From Blattamonas nauphoetae (taxonomy: Eukaryota; Preaxostyla; Oxymonadida): 44,183 bases of DNA. The stretch is from positions 1 to 44,183 of the forward strand of contig JARBJD010000478.1 of assembly GCA_033064195.1 (NCBI GenBank), in the 5' to 3' direction. The translations under genes and the position numbers were made by a program. The first letter of the stretch is position 1, and each line of letters starts with the position of its first letter. Under the pieces are notes generated by a model. That model was not told the origin of the DNA. It was given only the letters and a program-made list of their open reading frames with translations, and did not search any database. Of the stretch, positions 29,772 through 39,726 are shown in pieces.

Positions 29772-32690
29772 TCAGTCAGCATGAGCGACGTCTGATTCTT
29801 CGTCTGGCGTGTTGTTCGGAACGAGAAGGATCCTCTCTGAATCCCTCACAAGCTCAACTAGCATCCGAAGTGTCTTGATCGACCCGCCCAGAACGCGTCA
29901 CTTGTTCAGCACGTTCTTATCCAAGCTGGCCCACACACTCTGCATCAACAGGCACACACTCGCACGGAGCTGGCACACATCTTCAGAGCGGCGTGTTTGC
30001 TTCTCCAGCTGCGTCTGAAGTGTTCGCAATCAGCTGCAGCAGCTCCATTATGCGGATCACGACTTGCGCCATCTTTCAGTTCTTTCGCACTGCAATCAGT
30101 TCCTTCAATCCTCTGTGCGTGTTCGTCTCGAGCACACCCGCATCGATCTCTGTGGCTGCTTCGCACGTTTCAGACTCTTGCGCTTCTTATGTCCCTCGCA
30201 CAACAATATAAGATGGATGCTGTCGAAGATGACGACCAATCCGTCGCAGAACTTGGTGATGGTGAAGATGGAAGGATACGGAAATACTTGCAGCTTGTGT
30301 GATTTGTCTAGGCAGAGCATCGCATTTCCACAGTACGGGGCGAGGGAATTGATGATGAACTACCGAAGGAGAGACCCCACATCGGATCCCGTCTTCTGTC
30401 TTTTTTTCTTCTGATCTGTCGAGCTCTGCTGCTTTTGTGGACGAGGAATCATGTTTGGTGCATTTGCCGATCCTCTGGCCAGGGACTGCTGTTGGAGGAG
30501 AGACTTCCCAGGCATCATCCCCGAATGAGGCGAGACACCTTCAACCATTCCGTACTGCCCGCTCTGTGAAGGAGGAGGCCTTGAAGGTCGGTCTGTTGTT
30601 GGCTGTGGTGGCTGTGTCCGTGGCTTGACGACATCTGGCTGCGTCCCATCTGCGGGAAGGACTGCCGGTTGGGGTTGGCAGAGAGTCTGATTGCGTCGAG
30701 CTGGGGTTGGTCGAGTGGAGGCTGTTGTGGGGCGCCTCGCTCTCGTTTGGAGTGTGTGTTGTCCAGCTGGATGTACTGTGATTCATGCTGAGGGATGGGC
30801 GGGATGTCCTCGATGGTCTGGGATGTCTTTGCTTTCTTCATCGAATACGTCGGCACGTTCCTCGCCGACGGACAGAACATCTTTTTCGTGACGTCCAGTC
30901 CGCCCCCCTCCAACACCTACAGAACAGGCTCCGACTACATCGCTCGCATCCGGCCTACGTGCGCGCTGTGGTCGGTGGGAGGTGTGCTCGACGTGGAGCC
31001 GATGGGCGAGACTGGCGGCTGGGTCTTCTCGGGCACTTCGGGCGTCCACAGCTCGTCGGAGGAGCCGTGATGGGTTTTGGAGGTGTGGTGGGGAAAAGTG
31101 TGGAGGAGTGAGTGCAGCTTTGATTTGTGGTAGACACAGCGATGAGATGAAAAGAAATGCAGGATCGAATCAAAACTGACGTTGGTGTGCTGACACGAGA
31201 AATGAGGAGCCGAACGACTTTTGAACAGTCCATCCATGCCATCGTCCGAAGAGAAGAGGCCAGAATCCTCAGACGACGTGCGCGGGACGTTCGGAAGGGA
31301 CTCCGACTGCTCGAGCTGTCTGTTCGGGTTGAGAAGGAAGAGTGCGCGCTGTGAGTAAGTTGGCTGCATAAAGGCCGAACCGATCCGCGACGGGTGCGGA
31401 ACGACGTCGGCTCGTTTGACGTATTCCGTTGATGGTCGCTTCCGTGGAGTGGCGAGTCTGTCGTGGAGTTTGCTGGTGTGGCTGAGAATGTCGAAGAAAT
31501 GTCGCCAGACGATCCGTTGTGGATCTTCTCTCCGGTTTCTTGGCTGGCGGTGAGCTGTTGGGAGGTGAACGAGGCGTGCGCGAGGTTGGACGAGGCTTCG
31601 ATGCGCTTGTTTGCGGAGGGGGGAGGCGGTGAGAGAGGCTCCGGTGTTTGGAGTGTGTTGCTGTCCATTGTGTGTTTCGAGTGGAGTCTGTTTGTTGATT
31701 CAAATCCTTTCTCTTTCCTCTCCACGTGTGTTGTGCTTCTGCTCAGCGTGTTGTGCGACTCGTTGCGTGGGGAGAGCTTCTGCCCTCCTTCCATGATCCC
31801 CTCCGTCTGCGCGATCAAACCCATCGAATGCAGACTCCCAGTGTCGGTTAAGAAAGACGAAAGCGTGATTTCCGAATCTGCTCTGCTCATGGTCAGTGTT
31901 GTGATCGAACAATTTGTGGGAAAGAGAGCGAGTGTCGGTTGTGGTGTGGATGGATTGCCTGAAACCAACGAGAACGACGTAAAAGTTGATCACTGCGAGA
32001 GAGATTCGGTCGTCTCGTTGAGATTGTTCAAAGAAAGATATTTGTCGGTGTCTGGGTGGTGGGTGTTGGTGCGTGTGGAGTGGACGAGGTTCATGAAGGG
32101 GTTTGTGGCGAGTGGGGAGAAGGTGGGGGTTGGGGTGGGTGTGCCGGAGTTTGCGGTGAAGTTGTGTTGGAGAAGGGGAGACAGCTGCTCTGTGGGGCTT
32201 CCTTTCGACATGTTGAACAGAAGAGGTGAGCAATTGTTGTGGAGCTGGGAAGGAATTTGTTGAGGGGCTGTTTGTGTCGGATAATCCATTCTGAACTGCA
32301 AGGGCGAGGAATTGGAATGTTTGTGGATGCGAACTGAAGGGGAACGTGAGATTGGACGGGTGATACTGTTTCTACGGTCTGCGGTGGTACTTGCTGATTC
32401 TACTGAGCTTTCTTCTTTCATGTCGCTCTTTGTCAAATGGTTTGATTTCCGGTTGCGTGAATCGTGAAGAACGCGATGTTTTGTGCTCGTCGGACGGTTT
32501 TTTCGCAGACTTGATTTCCTGTTGTTCTTTGTTCTGTTTACTTCGAGTGCGTTGTTCATCTCGTTGTTTTTTTGTCAGATTGTTTGTTTGTTCCTGATTC
32601 AGCTCCTTTTCCTTCTGAGCATCTCGTTCCCAAGCGAAGAAGTCGATGGGTGGGTTTCCTGTTGTATGGCGTGACTTCAGATCGTTTCAT
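29772..32690 (-). CDS. Unrecognised multi-exon gene carried inside the TIR element
   Basis: Minus-strand start ATG at 32,690 (MKRSEVTPYNRKP). An N-terminal Lys/Glu/Gln-rich coil follows (WERDAQKEKELNQEQ), then a long Ser/Thr/Pro/Gln-rich disordered part, then a helical C-terminal part (APYCGNAMLCLDKSHK, ICDGL-type strands, then RASVCLLMQSVWASLDKN), ending TGA at 29,772-29,774. The low-complexity middle suggests a nuclear or scaffold protein; I recognise no domain. Frame continuity needs several very short GT-AG introns: 32,379-32,403 (25 nt), 30,917-30,958 (42), 30,504-30,538 (35) and 29,874-29,912 (39). Some frame changes (near 32,640, 31,990, 31,460 and 30,020-30,200) are not explained by introns I can find, so the gene may be imperfect. 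It is not a transposase I know. G+C is higher at 29.8-31.7 kb than in the flanks. Confidence 0.4.
30917..30958 (-). other. 42-nt putative intron
   Basis: Minus strand GTAGGCCGG...CTGTAG. It is a multiple of three, contains two in-frame TAG codons, and its removal joins PPTDHSAH to VLEGGGLDVTKK in the same frame. Confidence 0.5.
32379..32403 (-). other. 25-nt putative intron
   Basis: Minus strand GTAGAATC...CACCGCAG. Splicing moves from the ERHERRKL frame to NRRNSITRPISRSPS and removes a TAG. If real, it is among the shortest spliceosomal introns. Confidence 0.35.
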
Positions 32691-33308
32691 GGAAGCTTAC
32701 CAATTAAGAACTCATATAAGCAATACAACACCGATCAAAGATCGTCAACTCGAACGAGATCCTTAAAGTGATGCGCTCGGAGCGAGGCATTTCTTACTGT
32801 TCATCTGAAACCGACATGACTGCGTTTGGGGTATTCTTCGCCGTTTCCTGTGTGTGTTCTTTTCGCAAGACCGAAATCAATAAGATTAATCCTGTTCAGA
32901 TCATGAGAACCTCGGCCAATGATAAAGTTACTCTGATAAAAGCAAAGGGAGGGTGACGAAAGATCGAGTCACACTGGTAAGATGTTACTGGCACAATAGG
33001 AGTACAATCACGGATATTGGAGTGAAGGAGCTTGCGCGACTACAGATGATCAGTGAGATCTGCTTGGAGTGTTCAGTTGAGAAAATGAACGATGATTTTT
33101 GACGTGGAAGGGTGATTATGACCTTAATGATGAATGGAAGTCAATTAAGAGAATAGAAACAATGACGAAGAAGGAAAATATGAAATTTTGAAGATATTGG
33201 GAGCCAATATATGACTCGGTCATTGAATAAACGAAATGATCAGAAGACGATTCACAGGTCGGGCATACCTCGACATTCAAATGTGTTCGCTCTTATATGA
33301 GTGAAAGT
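32691..33308. other. Element interior, nothing recognised
   Basis: Upstream flank of the carried gene; AT-rich with short frames only. Confidence 0.35.
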
Positions 33309-33503
33309 TCATTGTCTCAATTCTTTCAGTTCATTCCGTGAGCCAAAATGGACGATATTGTCGGGTTCTGGACGATTGAGGGAGAGTGTCCTGATTGACA
33401 GCGGATTGAGGTGATAATCTGTGAAAGGAATCAACTGATGAGAACAACACACAGGAACAGTCATGGATAAGAGGATGAAAAAGAAAAAGAGAGTGTCTTT
33501 CAT
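33309..33503 (-). CDS. Short ORF with signal peptide, 5' fragment of a surface-protein gene
   Basis: 64 codons beginning at ATG, with a clear signal peptide (MKDTLFFFFILLSMTVPVCC) and then a hydrophilic stretch resembling the N-terminus of the beta-helix surface proteins (DYHLNPLSIRTLSLN). It stops at TGA. Together with 33,540-33,785, which mirrors sequence near 28,640-28,710, it marks remains of a surface gene at the right end of the element. Probably a fragment. Confidence 0.4.
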   Translation of the reverse strand: MKDTLFFFFILLSMTVPVCCSHQLIPFTDYHLNPLSIRTLSLNRPEPDNIVHFGSRNELKELRQ

Positions 33504-33630
33504 GATTGTGTGATTTTTGAGTTGGATTGTGGGTTCGATCTAGGATGTCTGGTGGATACGCATTTTCAGACTTTTTCCCCCAAAAAAAGTCTTAGATAGA
33601 GTGAAATAGATTGATTGAACGAAAAAAATG

Positions 33631-33650
33631 GAGGAGTCGAGTCTCGAAAA
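33631..33650 (-). repeat. Subterminal inverted repeat, right copy
   Basis: Exact inverse of 28,681-28,700. Confidence 0.6.
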
Positions 33651-33768
33651 ATGGACCCCATATGTGTAATCACCATGCTGGACAGAAGCTACAGCCAGTT
33701 CAATGACTGGCTGGGAGATCAAACTACGAATTGACGACAAAGGAAGGATGATCATCACGATTCTGGAA

Positions 33769-34063
33769 AAAAATCTCGATGACATTTCCCTGTCATGTAT
33801 TGATTCAATTGCTACATCTTCTTCTGAAATGAGTGTAAATTAGTCTAAATGTCTGAAATTTTCCATTTTGTTGAGAAAAAGAGTCATAGTCGTTCAGATC
33901 TGATCTTTCACCTCGCTGTTCTCTCTGGTCAGGACACTATGATTTTTTTACTTGGTGTTTTTTGAAAATAGGAAACATGTAAAGGCACTGTATGAAGTGA
34001 AAATTAAGCTAAATAGTGCCAGAATCGACTAAGAGCCCGCCCAAGTTTTTCCCGCCACCCCGA
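33769..34063 (-). repeat. Right 295-bp terminal inverted repeat
   Basis: Inverse of 28,081-28,375; ends in CCGCCACCCCGA, followed by TA at 34,064-34,065. Confidence 0.8.
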
Positions 34064-34065
34064 TA

Positions 34066-35049
34066 TTTCTCAGTCAATCTCATCTCCACCAATTCAACTC
34101 ATCTTCGTGTATTGCTTCATGAAGACTCCTTATTCGGTTCTTCCATCGGGTTTTCTCGTCGTTTTTCACTCTCATCGTTGATGTGATGTTCGACTGACTT
34201 AGGAAATACTTCTTCTTGTCTTCATCGAATTCATTAATGTGAACAGTGATGTTGTGAGTCTAATCATTTCTTACTCCAAATCACAAGCAATATCAAATCC
34301 AGGATTAGTGCATAAATGTTTAGTAAGTTGATGTGGCTTCAGGTGAGTCAGATTCATTGATTCAAAGAACAATCTTTTTGCTTCAACGTTTCTCACATTG
34401 ATTGATATCTTCTTGCCTGGGACCTCAGGAAGTGTTTCTCGTTTTGATGTGGGTCAATATTTTTGACATCATAGAAAAGTTCGAGATCACCCCTTCAAAT
34501 CCTCCTCTCCGCATTCTTTTTTTTCAAATTTGCTGCTACAGTTCAAATAGCTCTTTCTCACCTCAATGAACTGATTACATGTGTTTTTTTCGATCTATTC
34601 ATTCCAGTATACAAATTGGATGTGGATTACAAAACAATTTGGGTTGATCGTCATTTGGTAGACAATGTACTTTCAACCATCATCTTCACTGCACTGGATG
34701 TGGTGTTCTGGGTGAATGTCTCCTTCACCACCATATAACTTCTTCTCTCATTCTCTCTCTCTTCTGTTCTCCCTCTCTTCGCACGATATTGAAGCTTAGA
34801 TGAATGAATTCAGTTTTATTCACTTCTGGTGGTGTAGTATCTCAAACAAGTGATTTTTCTTTAGTTTGTTTTCTTAAGAAAGTGTTAATTGTGAGGTGAA
34901 AACAACAATATGCATGTATGACACAGTCAAGATGGAAAGTGTTGATGAGAGAATGAGTGGAGGGAGGCGGAGGCTCGAGGAGGGGAGTTCGGTTGTCGCA
35001 GAAGGAAAAAGGTGGTCTATCGGAGGGAGGTGAGTGGAGGACGAGGGAG
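34066..35049. other. Intergenic with a short helical relic
   Basis: The plus strand at 34,561-34,734 stays open with hydrophobic helical content (VFFDLFIPVYKLDVDYK, then VFWVNVSFTTI) and ends TAA. It could be a scrap of an ARM-like family gene. The remainder shows nothing. Confidence 0.3.
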
Positions 35050-35660
35050 GAGAGTTGGGGATGAGGTGCGCGAGTGGAGGACGCGGTGGTTGAGGAGGAG
35101 CGGAGGGGAGCTGTGTGTATGGCTGAGGAGGGACGGAGGGGAGCTGTGTGTATGGCTGAGGAGGGACGGAGGGAGCTGTGAATGGCTGAGGAGGGACTGA
35201 GGGGAGCTGTGTGTATGGCTGAGGAGGGACGGAGGGAGCTGTGTGAATGGCTGAGGAGGGACGGAGGGAATGGTGAGGAGGGAGGAGGGCTGAGTGAATG
35301 GCTGAGGAGGGACGGAGGGGAGCTGTGTGAATGGCTGAGGAGGGACGGAGGGGAGCTGTGTGAATGGCTGAGGAGGGACGGAGGGAGCTGTGTGAATGGC
35401 TGAGGAGGGACGGAGGGAGCTGTGTGAATGGCTGAGGAGGGACTGAGGGGAGCTGTGTGTATGGCTGAGGAGGGACGGAGGGAGCTGTGTGTATGGCTGA
35501 GGAGGGACGGAGGAGGATGGCTGAGGAGGGGGAGAGCTGTATGGAGGAGGGAAGCTGGCTGAGGAGGACGGAGGGGAGCTGGCTGAGGAGGACGGAGGGG
35601 AATGGCTGAGGAGGGACGGAGGGAGCTGTGTGATGGCTGAGGAGGGACGGAGGGGACTTG
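35050..35660 (+). repeat. Minisatellite, about 33-bp units
   Basis: Imperfect units built on gctgaggagggacggaggg plus agctgtgtg(a/t)atg, repeated throughout. Unit length varies by a base or more, so no frame is preserved. The plus strand is almost free of C-rich runs. Confidence 0.85.
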
Positions 35661-36469
35661 GACCTGACGGAGGGAGAGTTGGGAGAACAATGGAGGAGGA
35701 GTCGGGACTGAGGGTGGACGAGGGAGGTGGATGGAGGGAGGAGGACAATGGATGGAGGGAGGGGGGAGCAAGGAGCGGGATGTGGAGGACAGGTGGATGG
35801 AGAACAATGGAGATTGGCTGAACAAGGAGGGACGGAGGTGGATTGGAGGAGGGACTGGAGAATGGTGATGGAGGGAGGATGGGGAGGTGTGGGACAATGG
35901 AGGGAGGGGATTGGATGGGAACAATGGAGAGGGGGAGGTGCAATGGAGAGGGACAGGATGGATGAGGAATGGAGGAAAAGGATGGAGAGGCAATTTGAAG
36001 AAGGAGAACGGGATGGAGAATGGATGGAGAGGGACGATTGGAGGAGCAGGAGTGGAGGATGGAGGTGGAGGCAATGTGATGGGAGTGAACAATGGAGGAC
36101 AGTGGAGGAAGGCAATGGAGGAGGAGAGGGAGAGGGAGGTGATGGAGAACAATGGAGGTGAATGGGAGGATGGAGGGAGGCAATGGAGGTGGAGGATGGT
36201 GGAGAACAATGGAGGTGGATGGAGGGAACAAGGTGGAGGACAATGGATGGGGTGAGTGGATGGAGAACAATGGAGGTGGATTGGGGAGCAGTGGAGGGAG
36301 GTGGAGGAATGGAGCCAATGGAGGGATGGTGGAGAGGAAGGTGGAGGACGGAGTGGAGGTGAGGGAGATTGGAGAACGGAGGGAGTGAGGGAGGTGATGG
36401 AGAACAATGGAGGGATGGGGGTTGAGGGAGGTGATGGAGAACAATGGAGTGGATGGAGGCAATGGAGGC
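35661..36469 (+). repeat. GGA/TGGA-rich low-complexity tract
   Basis: Irregular repeats of tggagga, acaatgga and gagggaggtg. The plus strand is overwhelmingly purine. All three minus-strand frames stay open through it, as expected for such composition. Confidence 0.8.
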
Positions 36470-36773
36470 GATTGGGGAGCAAGGGAGGACGAGGGAGGTG
36501 ATTGGAGAACAATGGAGGCGATTGGGGAGCAAGGGAGGACGAGGGAGGTGATTGGAGAACAATGGAGGCGATTGGGGAGCAAGGGAGGACGAGGGAGGTG
36601 ATGGGAGAACAATGGAGGCGATTGGGGAGCAAGGGAGGACGAGGGAGGTGATTGGAGAACAATGGAGGCGATTGGGGAGCAAGGGAGGACGAGGGAGGTG
36701 ATTGGAGAACAATGGAGGCGATTGGGGAGCAAGGGAGGACGAGGGAGGTGATTGGAGAACAATGGAGGCGATT
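36470..36773 (+). repeat. 50-bp tandem repeat, six units
   Basis: The phrase gattggggagc recurs at exactly 50-bp steps (36,470, 36,520, 36,570, 36,620, 36,670, 36,720), with a degenerate seventh start at 36,770. Units are nearly identical, so the array is young. Confidence 0.9.
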
Positions 36774-36840
36774 GTGGACTAATGGGAGAAAGAGGGAGGT
36801 TGTTGTAAAGACGAGTTACATCGAGTTGGGTTGAAGAAGT

Positions 36841-36975
36841 GTTGACTCTGAGGTGGAGTTGGGGGGAGGACGTGTTGGCTCTGTGGTGGAGTTGGAGGGA
36901 GGAAGTGTTGGCTCTGTGGTGGAGTTGGGGGGAGGAAGTGTTGGCTCTGTGGTGGAGTTGGGGGAGGAAGGGTTG
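36841..36975 (-). repeat. 33-bp tandem repeat, four units
   Basis: Units start at 36,841, 36,874, 36,907 and 36,940 (33 bp). On the minus strand they encode an 11-residue repeat NSTTEPTLPPP inside an 81-codon frame (36,816-37,061) starting at MPFMFSP. The period is a multiple of three, unlike the larger arrays, so coding is possible but unproven. Confidence 0.6.
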
Positions 36976-37261
36976 GCGCAGAGGAGGAGCGGTAGACGAC
37001 CGTCCTCTAAAATAAACTCTAGAGAGAGAGAAGAATTTATAGGGCTGAACATAAAAGGCATATCGTCTTCTTTTTCATTGTTGCAGAGGGATGCTTGAAG
37101 CCAAAGGAGAAACTTGGATAGAGCATCCGATTGACTGACTATCTAGAAGAGGGAAGAGGAAATATGAGAGTGGAACACTGAATAAAAAAGATAAGAAAGT
37201 GAAAACGAGAAGAGAAAACAAGTAGGAACAAAATCAAAAAAGTCAAATAAGGATTTATATT

Positions 37262-39473
37262 TCTTCACTCTGCCACATTTCCCGCTGGGAATCGTGATCC
37301 GGGCCCAAGTCCATATGTGGATCACGACTGACCTTGTTCGGCTGATTGGCCTGGCAAGATAAGTCGGGTCGTGGCGGAGGAAGTGATGGGGTTTTAGTAG
37401 GGTGAAAGTGGTGAGGTGATATATGAATCATAATCAAAAAGAATTGGAGAACTTGGAGGAGAAATAAATAGAGGAGAATTAGGTGGATTAGGTTGAATAA
37501 GAGAAGAAAGAGGAGAAGGGTGGATAGGAGAATTAGGAGAGGAAATAGGAACAGAATTCAAAAAAGAATAACGAAAAGATGTCTTCTCACCCAACTCTGC
37601 ACTCAATCCGCGCTCCTCCTCTCTTTCCACCTCTTCCTTCTCGAAAACCTTTCTCACTCTGTTGTCTCTGCCCCTCTTCTGAGAATAGGTAAGAAGAAAT
37701 GAAAATGATGAGAAATCAATAATAACAGGTGCTCCGGTGAGCGAAGTGCCATCACGTAAAAATCCCAAATAATCCTTCATCCTTGTAATTGTTACTCGAA
37801 AGTAACTGTGGTCATCTGGAAAGACCTCATGTCTAAAATGGAGATATATGAAAGATATGAAAAAACTCAAACTTGTGAAAAGAATGGACGGTGTTTCTCT
37901 CTGATGAATTCAGAGAGTCAGTGTGACTATCAAAGAAAGTGAAAAGGTCATCCGAGGAGCGGATGGGTATTGTGAGGTGAGTGGAAACAAAATTGGTAAG
38001 CACTCCGAACTCGGAGTCGCAACAATTTTTGCCGTGTTGCTCGGCGAAGAAAGAGTAACACACCCTCTTCTCTGAAAAAAGAGGGTTTAATGAAGACAAA
38101 AAGAAACCAAGGACGAACTGGTTCCGAAAATGTGGACCAGTGTCCGAAAATACAGTGACATGTGATTTGGTATGATATGAAGGAAGTGCAAACAAAGCGG
38201 AAAGACATTCTTGAACGAAACGGTGGTCGTGCGAAAGCACTGGTGATATGAAATTGTGATGTGTTTTGGTAATGACAGAATGTTGTGAAGTGAAACAAGT
38301 AATGCACAAATGAGAAACTGAAACTTGAGAATAGAAATCATGACCAATTTGGGTGTTTGAGAGTGGCAAGTGCCAATTTTCTTTAAAATCCATCACGATA
38401 ACTAAAGAGCTATCGTCGATGGATGAAGTGGAAGTATTGTAAAACTTTCTTTGTGTTTCTGCTATTTTTTTGTGTTGTTCAATTGTTTTTAATTCATTTT
38501 CTTCTTTTTGTGTGAGTTTTTTGTTTTGTGATTTTAATGTTTCTTGTTTTTTTTGTAGATATTTCCCTCGCTCACAAATCGAGCAAAGGTCTGTTCTTTT
38601 CTTTGGTTTTTGTAGAATTTTTTTTGTTTTGCTGCAAAATGAAGAATATGACATGTTTGTTTTCCCCTGTTCAACGAGTTTGCGGTGTAAATCCTTCTTC
38701 GTTGATTCGAGAAGCCGGATTTCAGAATTTCTGTTTTGAGTTGGGACACTATTGGTTGAAGGTGTATTCGGAATGGAAGCGGATGATGCTTGTGAAGGAG
38801 TGAGGAGGAAATTGATGTCCTCTTCGTTGATTGAATCAAGGATTGAATGTTCTATGAGATTAGGAAAAGAGAGAAATGAGAGAGAAGAGAGTTGGACTGT
38901 TTTTTCTCCTTTCGTGTCTGTCTGGCTTGATTTTCGCAGCTTGGCGATGTGTTTTCGTGAATTGCTTTCATTAACTCAGTATCTTCATGTATGTTAATTT
39001 TCTGAGGAAAAAGTGAAAACTATGAGCTAATAAACCTGCTTTGAAGCTGGTCGACGTCGAGTGGGATTTCTTGCTCTCCCTGCGATTCTGTCGAATCGCG
39101 AGCGGGCATAATTGTATGCCCCTCCTCGACGTCGAACCCGGCAGCCTGGGTCTCGCCAAGTGATAACACTTGGGAGACACACTGCATCAATTTAACCTTA
39201 TCGTCTTTGTTTCTCATTTCACGATGTAAATGAGACAAAGACAAACAAAGTGAAGTGAATTTATCTAAAGAGAGAAAGAATGAGAGAAAAGTGAGACAAA
39301 CTATTATAATAAGCCAGGACAATCTCCCTGATTGGTATGAGTTCATGACGACTATCCAGAGCTTTGATGAGAGGTGCTGCTGGATAGTCGCCATGAAGTT
39401 TGACGAGAAGGTCATAAATTGACTTCCCGTGCGTGCTGATAGTCGATTTTGGTTTCGCGGTATAAGTGTCCAT
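37262..39473 (-). CDS. Multi-exon DDE-transposase-like gene (SDxGxHF / HGK..CD type)
   Basis: Exon 1 starts at ATG 39,473 and ends at 39,302; a 37-nt intron (39,265-39,301) joins LAYYN to NKFTSLCL in frame. A main exon (about 38,830-37,836) carries a zinc-knuckle-like CSICERGKYL, a Lys/Glu helix, a first acidic block VIVMDFKEN, then VFSDTGPHF, then FFAEQHGKNCCDSEFG. This D...SDxG..F...HGK..CD order is that of a eukaryotic DDE DNA-transposase group also seen in animals and fungi; I cannot name the superfamily. C-terminal pieces follow: RHEVFPDDHSYF (37,394-37,830) and a final stretch ending near 37,262. Some exon joins are one base out at A-runs near 39,000 and 38,900. Terminal repeats of the element are not identified. 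Confidence 0.55.
39265..39301 (-). other. 37-nt intron
   Basis: Minus strand GTTTGTCTC, then a long pyrimidine tract, then TTTAG. Phase 1; the joined frame is open on both sides for more than 50 codons. This is the cleanest short intron in the window. Confidence 0.65.
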
Positions 39474-39726
39474 GATTGAGATAAGAGATGATGGGAATGA
39501 AATTGATGAGTTTTACGAGAATATATGTTGGGGACGAAAGAAGTACTGAGAAATCTATCTTCCATGGCCCACAAGTCTGTGTCATCACCTGGAAAGACAT
39601 TCAACCAACCGAAGATTCGCTCCTCACATCACCCAACTTGTTCAAACTTCACCTCTCCCTTCTCCACACTCATCAACAAATGACAAGATTTTGCCCCGCT
39701 CGCCCTCCAATCGACCTGACTACTCC

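Larger units (their letters stand above)
28079..34065. mobile_element. 5,983-bp TIR element flanked by TA, enclosing an intron-bearing gene
   Basis: The element runs from TCGGGGTGGCGGG (28,081) to the inverse CCGCCACCCCGA (ending 34,063), with TA on both sides. Its terminal repeats are 295 bp. Inside lie an unrecognised minus-strand gene (about 29,772-32,690) and fragments of surface-protein genes. I see no transposase: no DDE motif, no helicase, no polymerase or integrase. TA duplication and clean ends fit a Tc1/mariner-type cut-and-paste mechanism supplied in trans. Its terminal motif differs from that of the 841-bp element. Near-identical ends argue for recent movement. Confidence 0.7.

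Noticed and set aside
28079-34065. Polinton or other large virus-like element
   Set aside because: Long terminal repeats suggested it, but no polymerase, integrase or capsid-like gene is visible, the element is only 6 kb, and the target duplication is TA.
34842-36762. Three long minus-strand open frames (about 580-610 codons) rich in Pro, Ser, His and Leu
   Set aside because: All three frames are open over the same purine-skewed minisatellites, whose unit lengths vary and do not hold one frame. Absence of stops follows from composition.
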